Shown one piece after another: positions 9,711-18,031 of a stretch of 64,000 nt of DNA. Within the stretch, counting starts at the first letter, position 1. Every line of letters begins with the position of its first letter. This DNA comes from Modestobacter lapidis (lineage in GTDB: Bacteria; Actinomycetota; Actinomycetes; Mycobacteriales; Geodermatophilaceae). Position numbers and translations under genes: made by a program. Below the pieces are notes generated by a model. That model was not told where the DNA came from. It searched no databases and was given only the letters and a program-made list of their open reading frames with translations. The stretch covers positions 62,001-126,000 of the forward strand of contig JABAKE010000011.1 of assembly GCA_019779905.1 (NCBI GenBank), written 5' to 3'.

Positions 9711-9743
9711 GGTGAACGGGCGGGCACGCGGCGGTGAACAGTT
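9711..9743. promoter_or_regulatory. PHO-box-like direct repeats
   Basis: Two GGTGAAC blocks at 9711-9717 and 9733-9739 are spaced exactly 22 nt (2 x 11) apart, with a degenerate unit between. On the other strand this reads as GTTCACC-type 11-nt direct repeats, the form bound by actinobacterial PhoP/RegX3. It lies between divergent phoU and senX3, so autoregulation is likely. Confidence 0.6.
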
Positions 9744-9754
9744 GCGCCCCCAGG

Positions 9755-9769
9755 GGGTGATCATCACCC
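9755..9769. promoter_or_regulatory. Inverted repeat GGGTGAT-C-ATCACCC
   Basis: A perfect 7+1+7 inverted repeat 42 nt before the senX3 start. The 1-nt centre makes it a better protein-binding site than an RNA hairpin. The binding protein is unknown; overlap with the senX3 promoter region is likely. Confidence 0.4.
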
Positions 9770-9810
9770 GAACGGCTGGTCAGGCCACCGTTCCGGCCTA
9801 GCATCGAGGC

Positions 9811-11172
9811 GTGGACCCGGTGGTCGCCCTGGTGGCGGGCCTGTTGATCGGCCTGCTGCTGGCTGTGTCGGCGGCCCGGGCCGGCTGGGCGCTGCTCGAT
9901 CGCCGCGGCCGTGGTGACGACCGCCCCAGGTGGCAGTCGGGCGCCGAGCTGCGCCCGGAGGAGGAGGCCGCGCTCAGCCGCCGGGTGATGGACCTGATGG
10001 ACCCCGCAGTCGTGCTGCTCGGCCCGGACGACGCCGTGCTGCTGGCCAACCCCTCCGCCCGGGCGCTGGGCATCCTGCGCGGCAGCCGGCTGCTGGTGCC
10101 CGGCCTGGTGGACGTGTCCCGGAGCGTGCAGGCCACCGGCAGCCGCCGGGCCGAGGTCGTCCTGCCCGGTGATCTGGTCGGTGGGGGGCCGCGGACGGTC
10201 GGCGTGCACGGCATCCGGCTCGGCAGCAGCCCGATGGTCGCCCCGGGCCCGGTGGCACTGGTGCTGGAGGACGTCACCGAGGCCCGCCGGGTCGAGGCGG
10301 TCCGCCGCGACTTCGTCGCCAACGTCGGGCACGAGCTCAAGACGCCGGTGGGGGCGCTGGCCCTGCTGGCCGAGGCCGTGCAGGGCGCGGCCGACGACCC
10401 CGAGACGGTGCAGCGCTTCGCCGCCCGGATGCAGCACGAGGCCGACCGGCTGGCCCGGCTGGTCCGCGAGCTGATCGACCTGTCCCGGCTGCAGGGGGCC
10501 GAGCCGTTGCCCGAACTGGTGCCGGTGGCCATCGCGACCGTGATCGGCGAGGCGGTCGACCGGACCCGGGCGGCGGCCGTGGTCAAGGGGATCCAGCTCG
10601 CCGTCGGCGCCCAGCCCGGCCTGGTGGTGCGCGGGGTGGAGGCCCAGCTGGCCACCGCGCTGACGAACCTGCTGGCCAACGCGGTGGCCTACAGCCCCGA
10701 GGGAACGACGATCGCCGTCGGCGCCCGGGCCCGCTCCGGCTTCGCCGAGATCGCGGTGACCGACTCCGGCATCGGCATTCCCCGGTCGGACCGCGGGCGG
10801 GTGTTCGAGCGCTTCTACCGGGTCGACCAGTCCCGGGCCAGCGCCACCGGCGGCACCGGCCTGGGGCTGGCGATCGTCAAGCACGTGGCCAGCAACCACG
10901 GCGGGTCCGTGTCGGTGTGGAGCGAGGAGGGCCTGGGGTCGACGTTCACGCTGCGGATCCCGCTCGCCGCCGGCGCCGTCGCGCCGGCACCGGCGGCGGG
11001 CACCGGCCAGCCCCCGGTCCCACCGCTGGCCGACCTGCGGTCCGTGCCCCGGGCGACCTTCGCCGACGGTGCGGCCGCGGACCGGGACAGCGCCGCCACC
11101 GGGCCCGACAGGCCCGCGGGGGCGCCACGAGAGGACGGCCCCGCCGGGGCCGCGATGAGAGGACGGTCATGA
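9811..11172 (+). CDS. senX3: Phosphate-sensing histidine kinase SenX3/PhoR type
   Basis: 453 residues. One N-terminal membrane helix (about residues 4-26) is followed by a PAS-like region, a HisKA domain with FVANVGHELKTPVG (His about 174), and a HATPase domain with ALTNLLANAVAYSPEG (N box), VTDSGIGIP (G1) and GGTGLGLAIVKHV (G2). All catalytic elements are present. A Pro/Ala-rich tail of about 60 residues follows the kinase core. It senses phosphate status together with PhoU and phosphorylates RegX3. The stop overlaps regX3 by ATGA, indicating coupled translation. Confidence 0.93.
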   Translation: MDPVVALVAGLLIGLLLAVSAARAGWALLDRRGRGDDRPRWQSGAELRPEEEAALSRRVMDLMDPAVVLLGPDDAVLLANPSARALGILRGSRLLVPGLVDVSRSVQATGSRRAEVVLPGDLVGGGPRTVGVHGIRLGSSPMVAPGPVALVLEDVTEARRVEAVRRDFVANVGHELKTPVGALALLAEAVQGAADDPETVQRFAARMQHEADRLARLVRELIDLSRLQGAEPLPELVPVAIATVIGEAVDRTRAAAVVKGIQLAVGAQPGLVVRGVEAQLATALTNLLANAVAYSPEGTTIAVGARARSGFAEIAVTDSGIGIPRSDRGRVFERFYRVDQSRASATGGTGLGLAIVKHVASNHGGSVSVWSEEGLGSTFTLRIPLAAGAVAPAPAAGTGQPPVPPLADLRSVPRATFADGAAADRDSAATGPDRPAGAPREDGPAGAAMRGRS

Positions 11173-11849
11173 CCCGAGTGCTCGTGGTGGAGGACGAGGA
11201 GTCCTTCTCCGACGCCCTGTCGTACATGCTGCGCCGGGAGGGCTACGAGACGGTGGTCGCCGCCGACGGGGTGGACGCGCTGGCCGAGTTCGACCGGGGC
11301 GGTGCCGACATCGTCCTGCTGGACCTCATGCTGCCGGGGCTGTCCGGCACGGAGGTCTGCCGTGCTCTGCGGGCGAAGAGCTCGGTGCCGATCATCATGC
11401 TCACGGCCAAGGACGCCGAGATCGACAAGGTCGTGGGGCTGGAGCTCGGCGCCGACGACTACGTCACCAAGCCGTACTCGGCGCGGGAGCTGGTGGCCCG
11501 CATCCGGGCGGTGCTCCGCCGGGGCGCGGAGGGTGAGCCCGCGAGCGACACGTCACTGGCGGCCGGACCGGTCCGGCTGGACGTCGACCGGCACGTGGTC
11601 GCCGTCGACGGTCGCCCGGTGGCCCTGCCGCTGAAGGAGTTCGACCTGCTGGAGCTGCTGCTGCGCAACGCCGGGCGGGTGCTGACCCGCGGGCAGCTGA
11701 TCGACCGGGTGTGGGGCGCGGACTACGTCGGTGACACCAAGACCCTCGACGTCCACGTCAAGCGGCTGCGCGCCAAGCTCGAGCCGGACCCGGCCAACCC
11801 GAAGTACCTGCTGACCGTGCGGGGGTTGGGCTACAAGTTCGAGGCGTAG
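11169..11849 (+). CDS. regX3: OmpR-family response regulator RegX3/PhoP
   Basis: 226 residues. The receiver domain shows VVEDEESF (acidic pocket), DIVLLDLMLPG (phospho-acceptor Asp52), MLTAKD and YVTKPYS. The C-terminal winged helix has LKEFDLLELLLRNAGRVLTRGQLIDRVWG and the recognition helix region TLDVHVKRLRAKLE. It controls the phosphate-starvation regulon with SenX3. ATG 11169 overlaps the senX3 stop; the longer frame upstream is antisense-like low complexity. A repeat array follows the stop. Confidence 0.95.
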   Translation: MTRVLVVEDEESFSDALSYMLRREGYETVVAADGVDALAEFDRGGADIVLLDLMLPGLSGTEVCRALRAKSSVPIIMLTAKDAEIDKVVGLELGADDYVTKPYSARELVARIRAVLRRGAEGEPASDTSLAAGPVRLDVDRHVVAVDGRPVALPLKEFDLLELLLRNAGRVLTRGQLIDRVWGADYVGDTKTLDVHVKRLRAKLEPDPANPKYLLTVRGLGYKFEA

Positions 11850-11851
11850 CC

Positions 11852-12280
11852 GTGCACATGGCGATCCTCCGGATCGCACCGCGGCCAGGTGCCTGGTCGG
11901 TCTGCGCTGAGCCGTTTTCCGTCAGCCCGGGGTGGACCCTGCGGGCCCGCCGCCCGGGCTGACCGCCTTCGGCGTCCGTACCTGTGCACAGTGCGATCCT
12001 CCGGATCGCACCGCGGCCAGGTGCCTGGTCGGTCTGCGCTGAGCCGTTTTCCGTCAGCCCGGGGGTGGACCCTGCGGGCCCGCCGCCCGGGCTGACCGCT
12101 GCGCACACTGTCGGCCTGACGGCCTCCCACCGCGGCCAGGTAGCGCCTTGCCGGGCGCTGAGCCGTTTCCCGTCAGGCCGGGGTGGACCCTGCGGGCCCG
12201 CCGCCCGGGCTGACCGCCTTCGGCGTCCGTACCGGGTTCGCGACCTGCTGCCCGAGGTGACCGCCTTCGGCGTCCGGACC
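11852..12280. repeat. Three-unit non-coding tandem repeat array
   Basis: About 430 nt without a credible gene between convergent regX3 and the DUF3072 gene. Unit 1 (11852-11983) and unit 2 (11984-about 12098) are nearly identical, offset 132 nt. Unit 3 (about 12099-12232) has a diverged 5' third, and a short partial fourth ends near 12280. Units 1 and 2 carry GCGATCC-TCC-GGATCGC (11861-11877, 11993-12009). All units carry GTCAGCCCGGG...CCCGGGCTGAC arms around the palindrome GCGGGCCCGC; unit 3 has one arm mismatch. GACCGCCTTCGGCGTCCG recurs at unit ends and at 12259. It probably serves as a multiple terminator; origin unknown. Confidence 0.85.
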
Positions 12281-12329
12281 ACCCTTCCGGGGGCTCCACT
12301 GACGTGCCCGGCGAGCTGGGGTGGTTCTC

Positions 12330-12557
12330 CTACTGGCCGCGGCCGGTCTCTTCCTGGAGCTCGTCGATCTTCTTCGAGGCGTCGGCCTTGTTCAGGTCGT
12401 CGGGGACCTCCTCCCCGGCCTGGCGGGCCAGGGTCTCCAGGTAGCTCTGCTGGGCGCCGGTGGCCGGCTCCCCGCCGGTGACCCAGTCGGACGGGTCCTT
12501 CTCCGCCGTGGGGTCGCCCGCCTGTCCGCTGCCGGCCGGTGCGTTCGGTTCGCTCAT
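12330..12557 (-). CDS. DUF3072 domain protein
   Basis: 75 residues, highly charged, with the DUF3072 signature DWVTGGEPATGAQQSYLETLA followed by AGEEVPDDLNKADASKKIDELQ. The N-terminal 20 residues are disordered-looking (Pro/Gly/Glu). Proteins of this family are small, soluble and functionally uncharacterised, and widespread in actinobacteria. ATG start. A separate transcription unit facing the repeat array. Confidence 0.85.
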   Translation of the reverse strand: MSEPNAPAGSGQAGDPTAEKDPSDWVTGGEPATGAQQSYLETLARQAGEEVPDDLNKADASKKIDELQEETGRGQ

Positions 12558-12567
12558 GTGTTCGACC

Positions 12568-12777
12568 CTAGGCCGGGAGGAGGTCCTCCGCCTCCCGAAT
12601 CGGCGCGGTCCCGCGACCGGCGCTCTCCCACCGGCGGCCGGTGCGGTAGACGTGCACCCGGCCGCAGGGGCACTCCACCGCGAGGGCGATGTGCTTCGGG
12701 TGGTTGGTGACCGACCGGATGCGCCGGTCGGCGACCAGCTCGTCGGTCCCGGTGACGGGGCAGGTGATCAGCAACAT
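12568..12777 (-). CDS. Small Cys-containing protein, unknown function
   Basis: 69 residues from ATG 12777. It has LLITCPVTGTDELVADRRIRSV at the N-terminus and VECPCGRVHVYRTGRRW in the middle. C-P-x-T/C and C-P-C-G spacings resemble a small zinc ribbon, though the first half has only one Cys, so binding is uncertain. It ends 10 nt before the DUF3072 start, suggesting a two-gene unit. The longer frame to 12867 would overlap the divergent gene starting at 12859 and is not favoured. Confidence 0.55.
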   Translation of the reverse strand: MLLITCPVTGTDELVADRRIRSVTNHPKHIALAVECPCGRVHVYRTGRRWESAGRGTAPIREAEDLLPA

Positions 12778-12858
12778 GGACCGAGCCTGCTCGGGCCGGA
12801 CGTCGCCGACGAGTGGCAGAACTGACCGCGACCGCGTCGAACCTGCCATGATGGAGAC

Positions 12859-13946
12859 GTGCAGCACACCGCACGTCCCCTCGTCGTGAGCGCCCTGGTC
12901 GCCGACGGGCTGGTGGGCAGCTTCGGCCTCGGCGTGGCCGCCGAGGTGTTCGGTTACGACCGCCGGGCCATCGGCCTGCCGCGGTTCGACTTCGCGCTGG
13001 TGGCCCCGCGGCCGGGCGTGCTGCGCACCGACACCGGCATCGCCATCACCGTCGAGCTCGGCCTCGAGCGGCTGGCGGTGTCCGACATCGTGCTGGTCAC
13101 CGCCTGGGAGCTGTACTCCGCCGTCCCGCCGCCGGACCTGCTGGACGCGGTGCGCTGGTGGTCAGCCAGTGCACCGGCGCCTTCGTGCTGGCCCAGGCGG
13201 GCCTGCTCGACGGGCAGCGCGCCGCCACCCACTGGAAGTACGCCGGTGAGCTGGCCGCGCGGTTCCCCGCCGTCGACGTCGACCCGGCGGTGCTCTACGT
13301 CGACAACGGTCAGGTCCTCACCGGGGCGGGCACCGCGGCCGGCGTCGACACCCTGCTGCACCTGGTCCGGCGCGAGTGGGGTGCGGCGGCGGCGAACTCC
13401 CTGGCCCGGGAGATGGTGGTGCCTCCGCACCGGAACGGCGGGCAGGCCCAGTTCATCGACGCCCCGGTGGCCCGCTGCCAGGACGACCTGCTCGGCGTCG
13501 TGCTGGAGTGGGCCCGGGCGCACCTGGCCGAGGAGATCACCGTCGAACTGCTGGCCCGCCGGGCGCTGATGAGCCCGCGCAGCTTCGCCCGCCGGTTCAA
13601 GGCCACCACCGGGACGACGCCGCACGCCTGGCTGCTCGGCCAGCGGCTCGCGGCGGCCGAGGCGCTGCTCGAGGACGGTGATGCCCCGGTGGAGGAGATC
13701 GCCCGGCTGGTCGGCTTCGGCACGGCCGCGGGCCTGCGCGACCAGTTCACCCGCCGTCGTGGGGTGTCCCCGCGGGCCTACCGCCAGACCTTCCGGGCCG
13801 CAGGTCCGGGCCCGGGGGCCGGCACGGCGCCGGCGTGGCCCTCAGTCGGGGCGGCGCCGGTGCAGCTGCACCGGAACTGGCCGGGGGCTGGCGGGGTGCG
13901 GGGCGACGAGACCGCGGTCCAGCCGGGCCTCGACCAGCCGGCGTAG
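12859..13946 (+). pseudogene. Frameshifted GlxA-type AraC-family regulator
   Basis: Two frames together make a DJ-1/PfpI-like domain plus AraC HTH. The first (from GTG 12859) covers the N-terminal half to LLDAVR. The second (entered near 13155) resumes with VVSQCTGAFVLAQAGLLDGQRAATHW, the conserved nucleophile-elbow region, and ends with a full HTH: MSPRSFARRFKATTGTTPHAW and EEIARLVGFGTAAGLRDQFTRRRGVSPRAYRQTF. Compared with the family, about 8 residues between the halves are missing and the frame changes at 13150-13165, consistent with a deletion of 3n+1 nt. Its last 105 nt overlap the opposite gene. It is either a recent pseudogene or a sequencing error; both halves are otherwise well preserved. 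Confidence 0.75.
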
Positions 13947-14690
13947 CTCCGCGTAGGCCGGGGCGCCGAGCAGCTCGGTGAGCTCCGCGGCGTAGGTGTG
14001 CACCAGCGGTTCGGGCGACACGTGCGCGTCGGGGGACCCGGTGCACCACCAGTGCAGGTCGTGGCCGCCCGGACCCCATCCGCGCCGGTCGAACTCACCG
14101 ATCGTCGACACCAGCACCCGGGTGCCGTCGGGACGGTGCACCCACTCCTGCTCGCGGCGGACCGGGAGCTGCCAGCACACGTCCGGCTTGGTCTCCAGCG
14201 GGTGCCGTCCCTGACGCAGCGCCATCGCGTGCAGCGCGCAGCCCGCGCCGGCCGGCCAGCCGGGCCGGTTGAGGAACACGCAGGCGCCGTCCACCACGCG
14301 GGTCCGCAGCGCCTGCCCGGCCGGTTCACCGGGTGCGTCCGGACCATCGGGTTCGGGCTCGGTCAGGGTGTCCGGCTCGGTCCAGTCGTCCCGCCAGCGC
14401 CCCGCGTGCTGCCAGTCGACGTCGGTCAGCTCGGCCACGGCCGCGCCGACCCGGCCGAGGTCGTCGTCGTCGGTGAAGAAGGCGCCGTGGTTGCAGCAGC
14501 CGTCGTCCGCCCGGCCGGCCACCACGCCGGCGCAGCCGCGGCCGTAGACGCAGGTCCAGGCCGAGGTGAGCCAGGTCAGGTCGGCGCGCACGCGGTGGTG
14601 GGCGTCGGCCGGGTCGGGGAACTCCACCCATTCCCGGGCGAAGTCCAGGCCGACCTCCGGGGGCGGCGCGGGCGGTTGTCCAGGTGCCAC
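13842..14690 (-). CDS. Rv0495c-like Cys-rich conserved protein
   Basis: 282 residues. Clustered cysteines include [32 protein letters not shown] and WWCTG. The [25 protein letters not shown] stretch reads like a folded core. The position next to ppx matches Rv0495c, a conserved actinobacterial protein of unknown function. The Cys pattern suggests a bound metal or iron-sulfur cluster, which I infer only from spacing. GTG start at 14690, divergent from ppx with 39 nt between. Confidence 0.75.
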   Translation of the reverse strand: MAPGQPPAPPPEVGLDFAREWVEFPDPADAHHRVRADLTWLTSAWTCVYGRGCAGVVAGRADDGCCNHGAFFTDDDDLGRVGAAVAELTDVDWQHAGRWRDDWTEPDTLTEPEPDGPDAPGEPAGQALRTRVVDGACVFLNRPGWPAGAGCALHAMALRQGRHPLETKPDVCWQLPVRREQEWVHRPDGTRVLVSTIGEFDRRGWGPGGHDLHWWCTGSPDAHVSPEPLVHTYAAELTELLGAPAYAELRRLVEARLDRGLVAPHPASPRPVPVQLHRRRPD

Positions 14691-14729
14691 CGCAGCAGCC
14701 TAGGAGTCCGACCCGGCACACTCTCCGGC

Positions 14730-15674
14730 ATGCGGCTGGGTGTGCTGGACGTCGGATCGAACACCGTCCACCTGCTCGTCGTCGACGCCCACCGCGGTGC
14801 GCACCCGACGCCGATGCACGACGACGGGTCGTTGCTCCGCCTGTCCGAGCACGTCGGGCCCGACGGCAAGCTGTCCAAGGCGGGGGAGAAGGCGCTGCTG
14901 ACGGCTGTCCAGCGGGCCAAGCAGCAGGCCGCCGACCAGCGCTGCGAGGACCTCCTGGCCTTCGTCACCTCGGCGCTCCGGGAGGCCGACAACGGCGCGG
15001 CAGTGCTGCGCCGGGTCCGCGAGCAGACCGGGGTCGACCTGCAGGTGCTCACCGGCGAGGACGAGGCGCGGCTGACCTTCCTGGCCGTGCGCCGGTGGTT
15101 CGGCTGGAGCGCCGGCCGACTACTCGTGCTCGACATCGGCGGCGGATCGCTGGAGCTGGCGAGCGGCCTGGACGAGGAGCCCGACGTGGCGCTCTCCCTG
15201 CCGCTGGGCGCCGGCCGGATGACCCGGCACTACCTGCCCCGTGCCGAGCGCGGCGGCCGGCCCGACCTCGCCGCGCTGGACAAGCTGCGGCAGCACGCCG
15301 AGGAGATGCTGGCGCCCGCCGGCGCGAAGCTGCGGGCCGCCGGGCCGCCCGACTGTGTCGTGGCGACGTCCAAGACCTTCCGCACCCTCGCCCGGCTGGC
15401 CGGTGCGGCACCCTACGGTGCCGGGCTGCGGGTGTCCCGCGAGCTGACCGCGACCGGGCTGGCCCAGGTCATCGGCTTCGTGTCCCGGATCGAGTCCGCC
15501 GCGCTGGCCGAGCTGCAGGGCGTGTCCGCCCAGCGGGCCCACCAGGTTCCGGCCGGCGCCGTCGTGGCGCAGGCCGCGATGCGCGCGGTGGACGTACCGT
15601 TCGTGCGGATCTGCCCATGGGCGCTGCGGGAAGGGGTCATCCTGCGCCGCCTCGACCAGCTGGAGGGGGCGTGA
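14730..15674 (+). CDS. ppx: Ppx/GppA family exopolyphosphatase
   Basis: 314 residues, the short actinobacterial form. LGVLDVGSNTVHLLVVD is the first phosphate-binding motif, AFVTSALREADN follows, and LLVLDIGGGSLELA is the second nucleotide/phosphate motif of the ASKHA fold. These enzymes cleave polyphosphate ends or pppGpp in the cytosol; mycobacterial short forms (Rv0496) act on polyphosphate. ATG 14730 starts directly at the conserved core. The next gene overlaps by TGATG. Confidence 0.9.
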   Translation: MRLGVLDVGSNTVHLLVVDAHRGAHPTPMHDDGSLLRLSEHVGPDGKLSKAGEKALLTAVQRAKQQAADQRCEDLLAFVTSALREADNGAAVLRRVREQTGVDLQVLTGEDEARLTFLAVRRWFGWSAGRLLVLDIGGGSLELASGLDEEPDVALSLPLGAGRMTRHYLPRAERGGRPDLAALDKLRQHAEEMLAPAGAKLRAAGPPDCVVATSKTFRTLARLAGAAPYGAGLRVSRELTATGLAQVIGFVSRIESAALAELQGVSAQRAHQVPAGAVVAQAAMRAVDVPFVRICPWALREGVILRRLDQLEGA

Positions 15675-16765
15675 TGTCAGACCCTGGCACAGGCGAACAC
15701 AGCGTCCGCTCGCTGGCGGAGATCCTCCGGGAACACGGTCTGGAGTCCGAGTTCGGCACCCGGCCCGGACGCCGGCAGCGGGACGGCGAACCGAAGGCCG
15801 ACTGGCCGGCCCGCCCCGCCCCGCAGGACCAGCCCCCCTCGAGGCTGCGTCCCGGCGGGCGGTCGACGCCCGGGACGGGCGCCCGCCCGGCCCGGCCGCG
15901 CGAGGTCCCGACCGCACCGCCGCGTCCGGAAGGCCGGCCGGCGGCCACCGAGGCCGCGGCGGCCGAGATCCTCCGCCAGCACGGCCTCGAGACCGAGTTC
16001 GGCACCCGGCCCGGCCGCCGGCGCGGTGAGGGCGCCAAGGCGGACTGGCCGGCGCGGCCGGCGCCGGAGGACCAGCCCCGGAGCAGGCTGCGGCCCCCGG
16101 TCGACACCGGGCCGCCGGCCCGGGTGGCCCGGCCCCGTGAGGCGCCCCGCGAGGAGGTCCGGGCGGGACCCCCTGCCCCTGCCCCTGCGCCTGCCCCTGC
16201 AGCCGCGGCCGCCGCGCCGCCGGCGGCGGCGCGGCCATCCGCCGCCCCGTCTTCGGCCGCCCCGTCCCCGGCCGCTCGGTCTGCCCGCACCGGCCCGCCC
16301 CGACCGCCGCGGGGGGAGGCCCCGACACGTGGACCGGCGACCCCGGCCGTGCCCGCAGTCCGCTCCCCGAGGCGCTCGGGCGTACCCGCTACCGGTGACC
16401 CGGTGGCGACGGGTTCCTTCGCGGCGGTGGTGGCCGGCGCGGCCGTCGAGGACGGGTACCCCGATGTTGAGGCCCCGACCGCGGGCCAGAGCGCGCTCGC
16501 CTGGGCCCGGTTCGCCGGTGAGCTGCTGCTGGCCGTGGCCGTCGGCGTGGGCACGTACTTCGCCTTCACCCTGCTCTGGGAGCTGATGCCCTACGTCGCG
16601 CTCGTCGCCGCCCCCCTGGCGCTGACCGGCCTGGTCGCCGGTGTCGCCGCGTGGCGGCACCGCCGCGAGCAGGCGCAGCTGGGCGTACGCCTGCTCGCGG
16701 TGCTCGTCTTCGCCGGAACCCTCCTGGTCATCGCCCCGGCTGCCGGGCTGCTCTCCGCGGGGTGA
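15674..16765 (+). CDS. Membrane protein with duplicated N-terminal module
   Basis: 363 residues, corresponding in position to Rv0497. The N-terminal about 270 residues are disordered and hold two copies of one module: LAEILREHGLESEFGTRPGR...KADWPARPAPQDQ (about 14-55) and AAEILRQHGLETEFGTRPGR...KADWPARPAPEDQ (about 95-135). A Pro/Ala run, encoded in part by CCTGCCC repeats near 16183-16201, follows. The C-terminus has about three membrane helices (near 280-300, 305-322 and 335-355). ATG 15674 overlaps the ppx stop. No enzyme motif. It may be a membrane-anchored scaffold; this is inference. Confidence 0.7.
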   Translation: MSDPGTGEHSVRSLAEILREHGLESEFGTRPGRRQRDGEPKADWPARPAPQDQPPSRLRPGGRSTPGTGARPARPREVPTAPPRPEGRPAATEAAAAEILRQHGLETEFGTRPGRRRGEGAKADWPARPAPEDQPRSRLRPPVDTGPPARVARPREAPREEVRAGPPAPAPAPAPAAAAAAPPAAARPSAAPSSAAPSPAARSARTGPPRPPRGEAPTRGPATPAVPAVRSPRRSGVPATGDPVATGSFAAVVAGAAVEDGYPDVEAPTAGQSALAWARFAGELLLAVAVGVGTYFAFTLLWELMPYVALVAAPLALTGLVAGVAAWRHRREQAQLGVRLLAVLVFAGTLLVIAPAAGLLSAG

Positions 16766-16839
16766 GCCGGGGCGGGTGAGCCCGCCGCCGCACCCCCGGC
16801 CCGTGCCGGCGCACCCGCCGGGGCACTACCGTCGCCGCC

Positions 16840-17670
16840 GTGACCACAGGCGGGCGCTCGGGACTGGCCATCGTCGGCGGCGGCAAGATCGGCGAGGCGC
16901 TCCTCGCCGGCCTGGTCCGCCAAGCGGACGCGAGCGGCCCGGGCCCCGGGGACATCGTGGTGGTGGAGCGCAGCGGGCAGCGGGCCGCCGAGCTCACCGA
17001 CCGGTACGGCGTGGCTGCCGCGGATCTCGCCGGCGCGGCCGGCCGGGTCCGGGTGCTCCTGCTGGCCGTCAAGCCGCAGGACATCGACACCCTGCTGGGC
17101 CTGCTCGCCCCGCACGTGACGGCCGACCACCTGGTCGTCTCGGTCGCCGCCGGGGTGCCGACGAGGCGGATCGAGGCGCTGCTGCCCGCCGGTACGCCGG
17201 TGGTGCGGGTCATGCCGAACACCCCGGCGCTGGTCGACGAGGGCATGAGCGTGCTGTCCGCGGGGACGCACGCCACCGAGTCGCACCTGGACGAGGCGGA
17301 GGCCCTGCTCGCCCCCGTGGGGCGGGTGCGCCGGGTGCCGGAGAGCCAGCAGGACGCTGTCACGGCGTTGTCCGGCAGCGGTCCGGCGTACTTCTTCTAC
17401 CTCGTCGAGGCGATGATCGACGCCGGGATCCTGCTGGGCCTGCCGCGCACGCTCGCCGCCGACCTGATCGTGCAGACCGCGCTCGGGGCAGCGGTGATGC
17501 TGCGGGACTCCGGGGAGCACCCCGTGCAACTCCGGGAGGCCGTCACCAGCCCTGGCGGGACCACCATCGCCGCCATCCGCGAGCTGGAGCGGCACGGCGT
17601 GCGGGCGGCGCTGATCGCGGCCATCGAGGCCGCGCACGACCGCTCGGTGGCGCTCGGCGAAGACCGCTGA
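16840..17670 (+). CDS. proC: Pyrroline-5-carboxylate reductase
   Basis: 276 residues. It reduces pyrroline-5-carboxylate to proline with NAD(P)H in the cytosol. The Rossmann start LAIVGGGKIGEALLAGL, AVKPQDIDTLL, SVAAGVPTRRIEALLP, RVMPNTPALVDEGMSVL and the C-terminal signature EHPVQLREAVTSPGGTTIAAIRELE are all present. GTG start at 16840. Synteny with Rv0500 is complete: ppx, membrane protein, proC, HTH protein, bS22. Confidence 0.95.
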   Translation: MTTGGRSGLAIVGGGKIGEALLAGLVRQADASGPGPGDIVVVERSGQRAAELTDRYGVAAADLAGAAGRVRVLLLAVKPQDIDTLLGLLAPHVTADHLVVSVAAGVPTRRIEALLPAGTPVVRVMPNTPALVDEGMSVLSAGTHATESHLDEAEALLAPVGRVRRVPESQQDAVTALSGSGPAYFFYLVEAMIDAGILLGLPRTLAADLIVQTALGAAVMLRDSGEHPVQLREAVTSPGGTTIAAIRELERHGVRAALIAAIEAAHDRSVALGEDR

Positions 17671-17880
17671 CTGTCCACAGTCGGTGAGGTCACACTCGCT
17701 GAACGTCGCGACGATCCGGGTGTCGATGCGGGCAGTGAGCAAGGAGCAACTCACTGGGGCTGACGGTCCCCGGAAATCGCTTGGTTCTCCACAGAAAGCT
17801 GTGGACGGTGTCCCGTGTCGACCTGTCACCTTGTGGATAACACGCCGTCACAGGAGTGTCACCCTGTGTCTCTGTCCACT
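17671..17880. promoter_or_regulatory. Cluster of DnaA-box-like sites
   Basis: The gap of about 360 nt after proC is distinctly less GC-rich than its neighbours. It holds a perfect DnaA box in reverse (TGTGGATAA, 17832-17840), TTCTCCACA (17785-17793, fits TTNTCCACA), an inverted pair TCCACAG-AAAG-CTGTGGA (17788-17805), CTGTCCACA (17671-17679) and CTGTCCACT (17872-17880). Several GTCAC/GTGAC words are interspersed. The rest, to 18031, shows no gene; it should hold the HTH gene promoter. Confidence 0.55.
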
Positions 17881-18031
17881 TGTGCCCAGGACGGACCGGT
17901 CCGCCTGTCCGTTTCACCCATCGCTTCTGTCACTCCGGTCCCCCTAGGGTTCTTTCCAACAGCACGTGCGTGTCCCGTCCGCCGGTGGGGAAGCCGGTGG
18001 CCCGACTCGTGCTGACACGGAGATGAATCAG

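Noticed and set aside
11850-12300. CRISPR array
   Set aside because: Units are about 130 nt, contiguous rather than repeat-spacer, and there are no cas genes.
16180-16201. CCTGCCC-type short repeats as a phase-variation switch
   Set aside because: The run is short, imperfect and encodes a Pro/Ala linker; similar Pro/Ala runs are common in this sequence.
17671-18031. Replication origin
   Set aside because: DnaA-box-like sites are few, there is no AT-rich unwinding region and no dnaA/dnaN/parAB gene is nearby.
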